This document shows positions 7,568-16,642 of a stretch of 64,000 nt of DNA, piece by piece (position 1 is the first letter of the stretch; every line of letters starts with the position of its first letter). Under the pieces are notes generated by a model, which was not told where the DNA came from, searched no databases, and was given only the letters and a program-made list of their open reading frames with translations. Origin of the DNA: Clostridiales bacterium (lineage in GTDB: Bacteria > Bacillota > Clostridia > Oscillospirales > Oscillospiraceae); assembly GCA_004556755.1 (NCBI GenBank), contig SFFW01000001.1, forward strand, positions 1 through 64,000. The letters are read 5' to 3'. The translations under genes were made by a program, and so were the position numbers.

Positions 7568-7597
7568 TTGACTGCAATATATATAACATGATATGAT
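7568..7597 (+). promoter_or_regulatory. Promoter of the zinc-ribbon protein gene
   Basis: TTGACT (7568-7573), 18 bases, TATGAT (7592-7597), about 25 bases before the ATG at 7623. It is divergent from the rpe promoter; the rest of the 250-base gap shows no gene. Confidence 0.55.
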
Positions 7598-7622
7598 ATT
7601 TACATATTGAAGAAAGAGAGAG

Positions 7623-8477
7623 ATGCAAATGAAATTCTGCCCCAACTGCGGCAAACAGACGGATGACATTCACCCGTTCTGCTCCGCCTGCGGATACAAA
7701 TTCCCCGCTGCTGCGCCGTCAAACAACGCATATGCGTATCAGACCCCGCCGACGCAGCCGCCCGTTAAGACCAAAAAGAGCAAGACTCCGCTGATAATCA
7801 TTATTGCGGTCATTGCCGTGCTTGCCATTGCTGCCGCGCTGTTCTTCGTCACGAACATTTTCGGAAATCACGTTATCCAGGCTACCGAATTCCGCAGATA
7901 TAATGACGGCGAACTCTCCTTTAAGTGCGAAAGAGAATTTGACAGCAACGGTGATATGACAGAGCAAGTCAATTATTACTATGATGAATATGGAGATGTC
8001 TACTGTAAAGATATTTACACCTATGAGTATGACGGAAAGCACAACCGGACCGGGTACACCTATAAGTCTGTATATTATGACGAGTACGGCGATGTTGAAG
8101 ATACGTACGAGTATAAATACAATATTGAAGCATACAAGGAAGACGGTCTTTGGTATTATGAAGTATACGATGAACACGGAGACTTACGTTGGACCGATGT
8201 ATACGACAAGCACAGAGAACGTGTTCAGCAGCTTGATGAGGATGGCAACATTACATACAAAGCAGAATACAAATACGACATATTCGGCAGACTGATAAGC
8301 AGCAAAGAGAAATACTATGAAGATAATATATGTACTGAATGGTATGAACTAGAGTTTGAATATGACGGTGGTGAAATAATCGGCACATTTTCAGACGCAT
8401 CCAACTGGGATGAATACTCAAGCTCTTATAAAGGCTATGAAGGCGTCTACGAGTGGAACTTCTACTACTTCTGGTAA
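7623..8477 (+). CDS. Zinc-ribbon, single-TM protein with YD-like repeat ectodomain
   Basis: 284 residues in three parts. Residues 5-24 form a double-CxxC zinc ribbon (CPNCGKQTDDIHPFCSACG). A Pro/Ala/Lys linker leads to one membrane helix at about 56-79 (IIIIAVIAVLAIAAALFFV). The remaining 200 residues are outside the cell and contain about five degenerate repeats built on YDEYGDV/Y-D-x-x-G, strongly acidic and tyrosine-rich, similar to RHS/YD or MORN-like toxin-immunity repeats. ATG at 7623 or 7629 are both possible; a GA-rich site lies just upstream. It is monocistronic, on the opposite strand from its neighbours, and ends at a bidirectional terminator. Function unknown. Confidence 0.85.
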   Translation: MQMKFCPNCGKQTDDIHPFCSACGYKFPAAAPSNNAYAYQTPPTQPPVKTKKSKTPLIIIIAVIAVLAIAAALFFVTNIFGNHVIQATEFRRYNDGELSFKCEREFDSNGDMTEQVNYYYDEYGDVYCKDIYTYEYDGKHNRTGYTYKSVYYDEYGDVEDTYEYKYNIEAYKEDGLWYYEVYDEHGDLRWTDVYDKHRERVQQLDEDGNITYKAEYKYDIFGRLISSKEKYYEDNICTEWYELEFEYDGGEIIGTFSDASNWDEYSSSYKGYEGVYEWNFYYFW

Positions 8478-8484
8478 CGAATAA

Positions 8485-8524
8485 AAAATAAGCGGAAAGC
8501 ATTAGCTTTCCGCTTATTTTTTAT
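8485..8524. terminator. Bidirectional terminator between convergent genes
   Basis: A perfect 16-base stem AAAATAAGCGGAAAGC (8485-8500) with its complement at 8505-8520 and an ATTA loop, with A-runs and T-runs on both sides. It serves the plus-strand gene and the minus-strand YbaK gene, whose stop codon lies in its tail. Confidence 0.9.
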
Positions 8525-9000
8525 TCCGCTGCTTCGGGCAGCTTGCACACGTCGATCCATTCGACGGCGTTTGAATACTTAAACAGCTCGTCAAGGTTAA
8601 GCTCTATTGCGCTGCTGGGACTGCCGACTGCGGGGAAAACGGTCTCGAAGCGCTTAAGGCTGTCGTCAAGATACACGTCGATGCCTTCGTTAATTCCGAA
8701 GGGACACACCCCACCTACGGGATGCCCCACGAGACTGAGGACCTCATCGGGAGTGAGCATTTTCGCTTTCATGTGGAACTTTTCCTTGAACTTGTGATTG
8801 TCGATCCTCGCATCGCCGGCAGCAAGGATGAGTATGCAGCCGTCGCCGCTTTTAAAGGACAGCGTTTTTGCAATGCGTGCGCCCTCGACTCCGAGAGCAA
8901 GAGCCGCAAGCTCGACCGTTGCGCTGGAGACGGTAAACTCCCTTACCCTGTCCTCCATGCCGAACTGACGGAAATATGCACGGCCTTTTTCGATTGACAT
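8521..9000 (-). CDS. YbaK/ProX-type aminoacyl-tRNA deacylase
   Basis: A 159-residue YbaK/EbsC-domain protein; the family hydrolyses mischarged tRNAs such as Ala- or Cys-tRNA(Pro). The typical motifs are TVELAALALGVEGARIAKTL, KSGDGCILILAAGDARID (with the conserved Lys nearby), DEVLSLVGHPVGGVCPFGIN and the C-terminal AVGSPSSAIEL. It stands 10 bases after tyrS and may share the tyrosine T-box transcript, which would fit a tRNA-quality role. Exact substrate cannot be told from the sequence. Confidence 0.9.
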   Translation of the reverse strand: MSIEKGRAYFRQFGMEDRVREFTVSSATVELAALALGVEGARIAKTLSFKSGDGCILILAAGDARIDNHKFKEKFHMKAKMLTPDEVLSLVGHPVGGVCPFGINEGIDVYLDDSLKRFETVFPAVGSPSSAIELNLDELFKYSNAVEWIDVCKLPEAAE

Positions 9001-9010
9001 TTATAACACC

Positions 9011-10234
9011 TCAAATCAGCACAAGTTTATTGTAATTTTTCTTGCCTCGGCGAAGAACGACGCCGGCTTTAAGCTCGTTCTCGGTAAAGGAGACGGAAAT
9101 GTCGGTGATCTTAACGTCGTTTGCGCTGACTCCGCCCTGCGTGATATTTCGTCTCGCCTCGGACTTAGACGCACACAGACCGGACTTTACAAGGGCGGTC
9201 ATAATGTCAAGCTTGCCGTCGGAAAGGTCATCGCTGCAAAGCTCGGTACATGGCATATTGCTGTCGTCAGCGCCGGAGCCGAACAGCGCCTTTGCAGCTT
9301 CCTCGGCTTTCTTGGCTTCCTCCTCACCGTGAACAAGTGCGGTAAGCTCGTATGCAAGGATCTCCTTTGCACGGTTGAGCTGGCTGCCCTCCCAAGACTC
9401 CATCTCGTCTATCTGCTCAAGAGGCAGGAAGGTCAGCATACGGATGCACTTTAAAACGTCGCCGTCGTTCACGTTGCGCCAGTACTGGTAGAACTCAAAG
9501 GGACTGGTCTTGTTCGGATCGAGCCAAACCGCACCGGATGCCGTTTTACCCATCTTCTTGCCCTCGGAGTTTAATAGGAGCGTTATCGTCATGGCGTGAG
9601 CGTCCTTACCCAGCTTGCGGCGGATAAGCTCGGTACCGCCGAGCATATTGCTCCACTGGTCGTTTCCGCCGAACTGCATATTGCAGCCGTAGTGCTGGAA
9701 CAGGTAGTAGAAGTCGTAGCTCTGCATTATCATGTAGTTAAACTCAAGGAAGCTGAGTCCCTTCTCCATGCGCTGCTTGTAGCACTCGGCACGGAGCATA
9801 TTGTTAACGGAGAAGCAGGCACCGACCTCACGCAGAAGCTCAACGTAATTGAGCTTTAAAAGCCAGTCTGCGTTGTTGACCATTATCGCCTTGTCGGGTC
9901 CGAAGTCGATAAAACGCTCCATCTGCTTTTTAAAGCAGTCGCAGTTGTGCTGAATGGTCTCTACGGTCATCATGCTGCGCATATCCGTTCTGCCGGAGGG
10001 GTCGCCGACCATTCCCGTGCCGCCGCCGACGAGAACAACGGGCTTGTTGCCCGCCATCTGCAAGCGCTTCATAAGGCAAAGCGCCATAAAATGACCGACG
10101 TGCAGCGAATCGGCGGTAGGGTCAAAGCCGATGTAGAAGGTCGCTTTGCCGCTGTTTATCATTTCTTTGATTTCTTCTTCGTTGGTGACCTGAGCTATAA
10201 GGCCTCTGGCTACCAGTTCCTCATAAATTCCCAT
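9011..10234 (-). CDS. tyrS: Tyrosyl-tRNA synthetase
   Basis: Class I synthetase that charges tRNA-Tyr; 407 residues. HVGH (the HIGH motif) is at residues 45-48, the tyrosine-binding loop appears as YMIMQSYDF and GGNDQWSNML, and the KMSKS loop is KMGKT at 227-231, a variant common in Firmicutes TyrS. A C-terminal S4 RNA-binding domain (about 340-405) ends the protein. It starts one base after the C_GCAxxG_C_C gene and is under the upstream T-box whose specifier reads UAC, tyrosine. Confidence 0.97.
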   Translation of the reverse strand: MGIYEELVARGLIAQVTNEEEIKEMINSGKATFYIGFDPTADSLHVGHFMALCLMKRLQMAGNKPVVLVGGGTGMVGDPSGRTDMRSMMTVETIQHNCDCFKKQMERFIDFGPDKAIMVNNADWLLKLNYVELLREVGACFSVNNMLRAECYKQRMEKGLSFLEFNYMIMQSYDFYYLFQHYGCNMQFGGNDQWSNMLGGTELIRRKLGKDAHAMTITLLLNSEGKKMGKTASGAVWLDPNKTSPFEFYQYWRNVNDGDVLKCIRMLTFLPLEQIDEMESWEGSQLNRAKEILAYELTALVHGEEEAKKAEEAAKALFGSGADDSNMPCTELCSDDLSDGKLDIMTALVKSGLCASKSEARRNITQGGVSANDVKITDISVSFTENELKAGVVLRRGKKNYNKLVLI

Positions 10235-10235
10235 T

Positions 10236-10637
10236 TTAGTTTTCCTTTGCCTTAATTATCATATTTTCCGCAATCTCTGCCATTCTACCGATTATCTCAC
10301 TGCAGTTTGCACCGCTGCGCTTGAGATCGAGGCAGCGTATATAGTTATACTCATCATTGCAGGCCGAAACGCAGTTTTTTGCAAGCTCCGCAATTTTGAC
10401 CTTTGCCTCGGCGTTATCCGCTTCGTTGAACGGGCAGACAAGACCGAGCGCCATGACCGCGCCCGATATGGCTCCGCATATCTCGCCGCTGCGAAGTCCC
10501 CCGCCGAAGCCGGCAGATATGGCGAGCGCCGCAGAATCGTCAAGACCCGTATACTCCTTGCAGGCAGCCAAAACGGATTGGGCGCAGTTAAAGCCTGCTG
10601 CGTGATATTCAAGTGCTTTCTCTTTAATGTTGCTCAT
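10236..10637 (-). CDS. C_GCAxxG_C_C family protein (possible redox protein)
   Basis: 133 residues with the family signature: FNCAQSVL at residues 17-24, GGLRSGEICGAISGAVMALG in the middle, then paired cysteines (NCVSAC, IRCLDL) and a final GANCSEI. These conserved cysteines suggest redox or metal binding, but no activity is established. It is the first gene behind the tyrosine T-box and directly precedes tyrS with a one-base gap, so its expression should rise when charged tRNA-Tyr is low. Confidence 0.85.
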   Translation of the reverse strand: MSNIKEKALEYHAAGFNCAQSVLAACKEYTGLDDSAALAISAGFGGGLRSGEICGAISGAVMALGLVCPFNEADNAEAKVKIAELAKNCVSACNDEYNYIRCLDLKRSGANCSEIIGRMAEIAENMIIKAKEN

Positions 10638-10651
10638 TTTTATCGCTCCTT

Positions 10652-10915
10652 AAAAATGATAAGCCCCCTGTCCTTTCGAACAGAGGGCGTTATTTACGCT
10701 GTACCACCTCTGGGTCACCGACACCTCACAGTGCCGGACTCACGAAGTCTGAGACTTCTGCGCAGTATCGGGCGCACCCGTCAGAGCCTACTGTGATTTC
10801 GGTCTGCCGCTCGGCGCCGTATTCGGAAGCTGCCACTCTCCCCTTTTCAGCAAACAGGGTCTCTCTGTGCAGACGGCAAGCTCTTACTTCTGCGCTTCGT
10901 TGCGTTTTCCACGTG
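10652..10915 (-). promoter_or_regulatory. Tyrosine-specific T-box riboswitch
   Basis: The leader carries the T-box motif AGGTGGTACAGCG (10709-10697) whose UGGU bulge (10706-10703) matches an ACCA tRNA end, as in tRNA-Tyr. A terminator stem GCCCTCTGT/ACAGGGGGC (10688-10680 with 10671-10663) is followed by TTATCATTTTT. In the upstream Stem I region GAATACGG offers UAC (10821-10819) as specifier codon, which is tyrosine. This agrees with tyrS as the second gene downstream. Confidence 0.9.
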
Positions 10916-10944
10916 ATTATACAAAATCAAACGCTTTTTGTCAA
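10916..10944 (-). promoter_or_regulatory. Consensus promoter of the T-box operon, overlapping the end of recN
   Basis: TTGACA (10944-10939), exactly 17 bases, TATAAT (10921-10916): a perfect sigma-A promoter. Its -35 and spacer lie over the last codons and stop codon of recN. Confidence 0.85.
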
Positions 10945-12612
10945 CTTGTATTTATCGGCGGCGGAAAGCTGTTCCTCTGCGCTCGCAAGGGTCAGCTCGG
11001 TGATGTTGTCGCCGCCGTGCATACGGGCAAGCTCACGACACCTTCCCGCTCTGTCAAGCGGATGGACCTCGGTGTATGTCCTGCCGCTGCGCTCGGTCTT
11101 GACGATAAGCTCGTGATTGTCCGCAATTGCGGCGATCTGCGGCAGATGCGTAATGCAAAGCACCTGCTTGCCTCTGGAAATATCCGAAAGCTTTTCACCG
11201 ACACGTTGCGCCGCAATGCCGGATACGCCCGTGTCGATCTCGTCAAATACCATGGCATCTACGGGGTCATTTGCGGAGAACACGGTTTTCAGAGCCAGCA
11301 TTATACGGCTAAGCTCACCGCCGGAAGCGATCTTGCTTATTGGAGCCAAAGCCTCTCCGGCATTTGCGGATATGAGGAATCTGACCGTATCGGCGCCGCT
11401 TGCGTCAAAGCCGACCTCGGAACCGATGGGACTTATCTCGACCGAGAATCGGACGGACGGCATACTGAGGTCACGAAGCTCGGCGGAAATGCGAGCCTCA
11501 AGAGAGCGGGCAGCGACGCTGCGTTTTGCACTCAAGACCTTTGCCGCACTACAACAGCTTTGGGTAATACCCTGAAGCTTTTTTTGCAGCTTTATGAGCA
11601 TATCGTCGGCATACTCAAGCTCCGAAAGTTTTTGACGGCAGTCGTCGAGATGCTTAAGAAGCTCGGCTTCATCCATGTTGTACTTGCGCCGAAGCTTCCG
11701 CAGGAGCGAGAGCCTTGTCTCCAAAGCGTCGTACTCCTCAGGCGAAAAATCAAGAGTGTATCTGAAATCCCGTATCCTCTCCGCAGCGTCGTACAAAAGG
11801 GACGATGCGTTTTTGAGGTTCTCGGCGGTTTCGGTAAAATCTTCGCTCACAGCCGATGCCTTGACGATAAGCGACGCTGCCGAGTCCACCATGCCGACCG
11901 CATTTTCGTCGGCATCGTAAAGCAGGGAGTATGCAGCGTCAAGCGCCTCGGTGAGCTTTTCGGAGTTGCGCAGAAGATCACGTCTGGCGGAAAGCTCATC
12001 CTCCTCGCCGATGCGAAGCCCTGCGTTTTGAAGCTCCTCGATCCGGTAGTTTAAATCGTCTGCCATGCGCTGCTTTGAAAGCTCGTCCATCGACAGACGT
12101 TTTATCTCCTTTTTGCAGGCAAGGTATTCGCCGTAATTCTTCGCAAACTCCGTGCGCTCCGCATCGTCCTCGGCAAAAGCGTCAAGATAAGAGAGATGAC
12201 GCTCCTCGTCCATGAGCTGCCTGCCGTCGTTCTGACCGTGAATGTCGAGCAGATATGCGCCAAGCTCACGCAGCTGCGCAACGGACACGGGAACGCCGCA
12301 CACACGGCAGCTGCTTCTGCCGTCTGCGCCGATCCTGCGCTGTATTATTATTTCGCCGTCACGCTCGATATCGTTATCCTCAAACCACTTGTCTGCGGCG
12401 TCGGTCTCAAAGACCGCAGAAACGACGCCCTTGTCCGCTCCGGTACGGATAAGCTCCCTGCTTGTCCTTGCACCGAGGACGGCTCCGAGGGAGTCAACGA
12501 TTATTGACTTGCCTGCACCGGTCTCGCCCGTGAGTACGGTAAGCCCTTTTTGAAATTCGATATCGGCTTTTTCGATAACGGCAATGTTTTCGATATGCAG
12601 CTCCGTCAGCAT
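10927..12612 (-). CDS. recN: DNA repair protein RecN
   Basis: An SMC-like ATPase of double-strand-break repair; 561 residues, normal length. Walker A is TGETGAGKSIIVDSLG near residues 29-37; the ABC signature appears as ASGGELSRIMLALK and Walker B as DAMVFDEIDTGVSG, with a coiled-coil middle (about 150-350, rich in KR/E and L). It follows argR by 15 bases and ends the dxs-tlyA-nadK-argR-recN run, the usual clostridial order. Confidence 0.96.
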   Translation of the reverse strand: MLTELHIENIAVIEKADIEFQKGLTVLTGETGAGKSIIVDSLGAVLGARTSRELIRTGADKGVVSAVFETDAADKWFEDNDIERDGEIIIQRRIGADGRSSCRVCGVPVSVAQLRELGAYLLDIHGQNDGRQLMDEERHLSYLDAFAEDDAERTEFAKNYGEYLACKKEIKRLSMDELSKQRMADDLNYRIEELQNAGLRIGEEDELSARRDLLRNSEKLTEALDAAYSLLYDADENAVGMVDSAASLIVKASAVSEDFTETAENLKNASSLLYDAAERIRDFRYTLDFSPEEYDALETRLSLLRKLRRKYNMDEAELLKHLDDCRQKLSELEYADDMLIKLQKKLQGITQSCCSAAKVLSAKRSVAARSLEARISAELRDLSMPSVRFSVEISPIGSEVGFDASGADTVRFLISANAGEALAPISKIASGGELSRIMLALKTVFSANDPVDAMVFDEIDTGVSGIAAQRVGEKLSDISRGKQVLCITHLPQIAAIADNHELIVKTERSGRTYTEVHPLDRAGRCRELARMHGGDNITELTLASAEEQLSAADKYKLTKSV

Positions 12613-12627
12613 TGGAAAACCTCTTTA

Positions 12628-13077
12628 TCAGAACATTTTTTCTATCTCGTGGCAAAAATTGCTTGCCGACTGATTGTCCTTCATTGCAAGAAATGCGGTG
12701 TCGTCGCCCGCAAGGGTGCCGACAAGATTGTCTATGTGCATCGCATCAAGCGTCGAACAGGCGGCGGACGCCAGTCCCGGCAGCGTTTTGATGACGACTA
12801 TATTCTGTGCGACCGAATATGCGGTCACGCTCTCACGGAAGATTTTGCGAAGCCGAAGCTCGTGGTCCGTGTTTTTGGTTTTGCCGTTTACGACGTAGTG
12901 GTATTTGCCGTTTTCACCAAGCTCCTTGACGAGCTGGAGGTCCTTAATATCTCTCGAAAGCGTTGCCTGCGTGCTTGCTATCCCCTTCTCCGCAAGCGCC
13001 TCGATAAGCTGTCCCTGCGTTTCTATGTCATGCTCCGAGATAATTTGAAGTATAACGTTTTGTCTTGCTGTTTTCAT
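12628..13077 (-). CDS. argR: Arginine repressor ArgR/AhrC
   Basis: A 149-residue arginine-dependent transcription factor. The N-terminal winged helix contains QGQLIEALAEKGIASTQATL with SRDIKDLQLVKE as recognition helix, and the C-terminal hexamerisation and arginine-binding domain has GTLAGDDTAFLA. I start at ATG 13077 with AGGAG eight bases upstream; the GTG at 13086 falls inside that ribosome site. Located between nadK and recN as in many Firmicutes. Confidence 0.95.
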   Translation of the reverse strand: MKTARQNVILQIISEHDIETQGQLIEALAEKGIASTQATLSRDIKDLQLVKELGENGKYHYVVNGKTKNTDHELRLRKIFRESVTAYSVAQNIVVIKTLPGLASAACSTLDAMHIDNLVGTLAGDDTAFLAMKDNQSASNFCHEIEKMF

Positions 13078-13088
13078 TTTCCGCACTC

Positions 13089-13982
13089 CTAATTGTTTTT
13101 GTAGAGAAGCTTATCAAAGGTGGAATCGTAAAAGCTCTTTGTGCCGAAATGCACGAGATTCACAGTCTTTTCGGATTGCCGCACTTCCAAAATATCGTTG
13201 TTCATAAGCTCGATCCCCTTAGTCCCGTCAACGGAGATGAAGGCACGACGGTCGTGCAGCTTTTCGGTTTTTACGGTTATGCGATGATCGGGACCGAGAA
13301 CGAAGTTCTTTGCACCCATAACGTGAGCGCATATCGGCGAGAGAATGAAGTTCTTTGCCTCAGGCTCGACGATGGGGCCTCCGGCAGACAACGAATATCC
13401 GGTGGAACCCGTCGGCGTTGCAATGATTATACCGTCGCCGGAATAGCTCATCACCTTGTCGCTGTCGCACCATGCGGTGAGCTTTATGCAGTCGCCCATC
13501 CCGTGAATGACCGCATCGTTAAGCCCGCTGTCTGAAAAGACACATTCGCCGCCTCTGATGATCCTTGCTTCAAGCATCATGCGCCGACTCTCGATATATT
13601 CGCCCCGTGCAGCATTGACTACCAGCTCGACCTCATCCGGCTCAAGCTCCGACATGAAGCCCTTGGTGCCGAGGTTTATGCCGAGTATCGGCTTGTCGCA
13701 GTGACCTATGTGACGTGCCGTCTGAAGCACGGTGCCGTCGCCGCCGATGACGACGAACATGGCGGCGCAACGGGCGGCTTTATCCCAGTCGATGATCTCA
13801 AGCTCCGGCGGAATAACGCTTTTCTCGTCTCTGCCGAACACCGGGCATATAGCCGTTTCAAAGCCTTCGCTCAGGAGAATGTCACGAGCCATTTCGGTAA
13901 GCTCAAGCTTTGTGTCACGAAACGGGTTAGGACACAAAACTACGGTATTTGAAGCATTGTCAACCGCATCACAGCAATTCAT
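13089..13982 (-). CDS. nadK: NAD kinase
   Basis: Makes NADP from NAD and ATP. With ATG at 13982 (GGAGG six bases upstream) it has 297 residues; the longer frame lacks a site. The nucleotide-binding GGDGT is at residues 80-84, the NAD-binding GINLGTKGFMSEL follows, and the characteristic ATPTGSTGYSLSAGGPI is present. Its start lies inside the 3' end of tlyA (14-base overlap), which implies coupled translation. Confidence 0.95.
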   Translation of the reverse strand: MNCCDAVDNASNTVVLCPNPFRDTKLELTEMARDILLSEGFETAICPVFGRDEKSVIPPELEIIDWDKAARCAAMFVVIGGDGTVLQTARHIGHCDKPILGINLGTKGFMSELEPDEVELVVNAARGEYIESRRMMLEARIIRGGECVFSDSGLNDAVIHGMGDCIKLTAWCDSDKVMSYSGDGIIIATPTGSTGYSLSAGGPIVEPEAKNFILSPICAHVMGAKNFVLGPDHRITVKTEKLHDRRAFISVDGTKGIELMNNDILEVRQSEKTVNLVHFGTKSFYDSTFDKLLYKNN

Positions 13983-14763
13983 GCGACGCCTCCACAATTC
14001 CGGCGGCATTAATGTAGGGAGCCTCCCCGCCGCCTTTCTTCATATAACAAAGATATTCTATGTTGCCCTCAGGCCCCTTTATCGGAGAATAGTCCAGGCC
14101 GAGAACGGTCAAACCAATTGTCGGCACAAAATCAAGTATGCTCTCAATGACCGCAAGGTGTACGCCCTCGTCACGGACAACACCCTTTTTGCCGACCTCG
14201 TCCTTCCCTGCTTCGAACTGAGGCTTTATGAGGCACACAAGCTCAGCCTTGTCCTTCAAAACGGAGCTTATCGCCGGAAGAACGAGCTTGAGCGAGATAA
14301 ACGAAAGATCCGCAACGGCAAGGTCGAGCGCTTCGGGTATCTGCTCGGGGCTTATATGACGAATGTTCGTGCGCTCCATATTGACGACACGTTCATCCTG
14401 CCTAAGCGACCATGCGAGCTGACCGTAGCCCACATCTACGGCAAAGACCTTCTCAGCACCGTTTTTGAGCAAAACGTCCGTAAAGCCGCCCGTCGATGCG
14501 CCGCAGTCTATGCAGTGCATACCGGTGGGGTCTATATGAAAGACCTTGAGCGCCTTTTCAAGCTTAAGACCGCCTCTGCTGACGTAGGGGATCGCAGAAC
14601 CCTTGACCTCGATTTTGGAATCGGGAGAAACCTGAGTGCCGGGCTTGTCGATGCGTTTGCCGTCAACAAACACAAGCCCGCTCATCACGGTCGTTTTCGC
14701 TCGTTCCCTGCTCTCGGTGAGGCCGAGGTCAAAGACGAGCTGATCCAAACGTACTTTTTTCAT
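13969..14763 (-). CDS. tlyA: TlyA-family rRNA 2'-O-methyltransferase
   Basis: 264 residues: an N-terminal S4 RNA-binding domain (KVRLDQLVFDLGLTESRERA) followed by an FtsJ-like methyltransferase domain with the SAM motif DCGASTGGFTDVLLKNGA and ADLSFISLKLVLP. Family members methylate ribosomal RNA; the older name hemolysin A comes from a side effect. It overlaps dxs by four bases and nadK by 14, in the conserved dxs-tlyA-nadK-argR-recN cluster. Confidence 0.93.
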   Translation of the reverse strand: MKKVRLDQLVFDLGLTESRERAKTTVMSGLVFVDGKRIDKPGTQVSPDSKIEVKGSAIPYVSRGGLKLEKALKVFHIDPTGMHCIDCGASTGGFTDVLLKNGAEKVFAVDVGYGQLAWSLRQDERVVNMERTNIRHISPEQIPEALDLAVADLSFISLKLVLPAISSVLKDKAELVCLIKPQFEAGKDEVGKKGVVRDEGVHLAVIESILDFVPTIGLTVLGLDYSPIKGPEGNIEYLCYMKKGGGEAPYINAAGIVEASHELL

Positions 14764-16610
14764 TGCTTATCCCTCACAAGTTTGAGCGCTGCGTCGAAAA
14801 GGCTGTCTGCATCGAGACCGCAGTCACGCATCAGCTCGGATACCGAGCCGTGAGCTACAATGCCCTCGCCGAGGTCATTGAGTGAAAATGCAGAGAGCTT
14901 CACTCCCGCCTCGGCGGAAAGCGCAAGAAGCTTCGTTCCTATGCTGCCCTCGGTGCATACGTCCTCGCAGACAAGAAGCCTGCCTGTTTTCTTCAACGAC
15001 TCAATAACGCAGCCGGAGTCGAGCGGCTTAAGTGAAGCGATCTTTACGACGTCGCACTCGATACCCTGTGCGGAAAGCATATCGGATACCTTGAGAGCGG
15101 TGTTTATCATCGTACCGTAGGCGACGATCGTGAGCTTGTCGCCGCAGCGCACAAGCGAGGTTTTAAGACCGAGACAGTCGGAATAGTCGCCCTCGCCGCC
15201 TCTCGGATAGCGTATGGCGACGGGACCGCTCATTTTATTTATCGCCTCGTCAAGCATAAGCTCAAGTTCGGCATAGCTCGACGGACAAAGTATCTTCATG
15301 CCCGGAACGGACGAAAGATAGCTTATATCGAAAACGCCGTGATGCGTTTCACCGTCGTTTCCTACGAGTCCTGCTCTGTCCACACAGAACACAACGTGAA
15401 GATCGAGCAGCGAAATGTCGTGTATCAGCATATCGTAGGCACGCTGAAGGAAGCTTGAATACACGGAAAACACAGGCACAAGCCCCTGCTTTGCCATGCC
15501 TGCCGCCATGGAAACGGCATGCTCCTCCGCAATGCCGACGTCAAAGAATCTGTCGGGGAATTTGCGAGAAAAGGCGTCAAGCCCTGTTCCCGTACTCATA
15601 GCCGCCGTGATCGCAACTATGTCGGGGTTAGCCTCCGCAAGTCTGCACATTGCGGTGCCGAAAACCGTTGAAAAACACTTTTTCTCTTGTGGCAGCTCTC
15701 CCGTGAGATAGTCAAACTTGCCGACACCGTGGTAGCGCTCCGGGTGCTCCTCGGCGAATTTGTAGCCCCTGCCCTTTTGCGTTATAGCGTGGACCAGCAC
15801 AGGGGTGCGCATATCTCTTGCCCAGCGGATAACGGTCTCAAGCTGTGCAACATCGTGACCGTCGACGGGACCGAGGTAGTAAATACCCATGGCGTCGAAG
15901 ACGTTAGTCGGCAGGATGCGGCGCTTGAGCGCTTCCTTGATCTTGTGGTTTGCGTCGTAAAGAGCGGGGACCGAGCCGAAGGCGTTGCGGTACCAGCGCT
16001 TAAAGTTGATGTATCCGGGCTTTACCCTTTCCTCGGACAGCAGCCGTGCCATACCGCCAACGTTGCCGTTTATGGACATACCGTTGTCGTTCAGTATGAC
16101 GACCATGGGTTCGCTGCCGCCGCCGAGGTTTGAAAGTCCCTCATATGCAAGACCGCCCGTCAAAGCTCCGTCGCCTATCACGGCAACAACGTCGTAATTC
16201 TGCTTTTTGAGCGTCCTTGCATGCGCCATGCCCAAGGCGACGGACACCGAGTCCGAGGCATGACCTGCCACGAAAGCGTCGTCGTCGGCCTCATAGGGCT
16301 TGGGAAAGCCGGATATGCCGCCGTGACAGCGGAGCGTGTTGAACATATCCCTTCTGCCGGTGATGATCTTGTGGGAGTAGCTCTGATGACCGACATCAAA
16401 CACAATGCGATCCCTGCTGCTGTCGTAAACACGGTGGAGTGCAACGGTAAGCTCCACGCTGCCGAGATTGGACGCAAGATGCCCTCCTGTCTGCGAAACG
16501 TTTTTGATTATGTATCTTCTCAATTCGTCGCACAAAGGCTCAAGCTCACTTTGGTCGAGCCTCTTTATATCGTCCGATGAATTGATTTTATTCAAAATAT
16601 CCAATTTCAT
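14760..16610 (-). CDS. dxs: 1-deoxy-D-xylulose-5-phosphate synthase
   Basis: The first and committing enzyme of the MEP isoprenoid pathway, using thiamine diphosphate. I start at ATG 16610 (MKLDILNKINSSDDIKRL) because this is the conserved N-terminus and a predicted promoter would start transcription near 16636, leaving no leader for the ATG at 16634; 616 residues result. ThDP motif GDGALTGGLAYEGLSNLG ... NDNGMSINGN, transketolase-like EEHAVSMAAGMA and CVDRAGLVGNDGETHHG are present. Ribosome site weak (GAGG one base before the ATG). Confidence 0.95.
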   Translation of the reverse strand: MKLDILNKINSSDDIKRLDQSELEPLCDELRRYIIKNVSQTGGHLASNLGSVELTVALHRVYDSSRDRIVFDVGHQSYSHKIITGRRDMFNTLRCHGGISGFPKPYEADDDAFVAGHASDSVSVALGMAHARTLKKQNYDVVAVIGDGALTGGLAYEGLSNLGGGSEPMVVILNDNGMSINGNVGGMARLLSEERVKPGYINFKRWYRNAFGSVPALYDANHKIKEALKRRILPTNVFDAMGIYYLGPVDGHDVAQLETVIRWARDMRTPVLVHAITQKGRGYKFAEEHPERYHGVGKFDYLTGELPQEKKCFSTVFGTAMCRLAEANPDIVAITAAMSTGTGLDAFSRKFPDRFFDVGIAEEHAVSMAAGMAKQGLVPVFSVYSSFLQRAYDMLIHDISLLDLHVVFCVDRAGLVGNDGETHHGVFDISYLSSVPGMKILCPSSYAELELMLDEAINKMSGPVAIRYPRGGEGDYSDCLGLKTSLVRCGDKLTIVAYGTMINTALKVSDMLSAQGIECDVVKIASLKPLDSGCVIESLKKTGRLLVCEDVCTEGSIGTKLLALSAEAGVKLSAFSLNDLGEGIVAHGSVSELMRDCGLDADSLFDAALKLVRDKQ

Positions 16611-16642
16611 GCCTCGAGTTCTGTATATTTGCATAAAATACC

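Noticed and set aside
10867..12054. Long plus-strand open frame opposite recN
   Set aside because: Codon-position shadow of a clear recN gene; it also runs through the T-box promoter.
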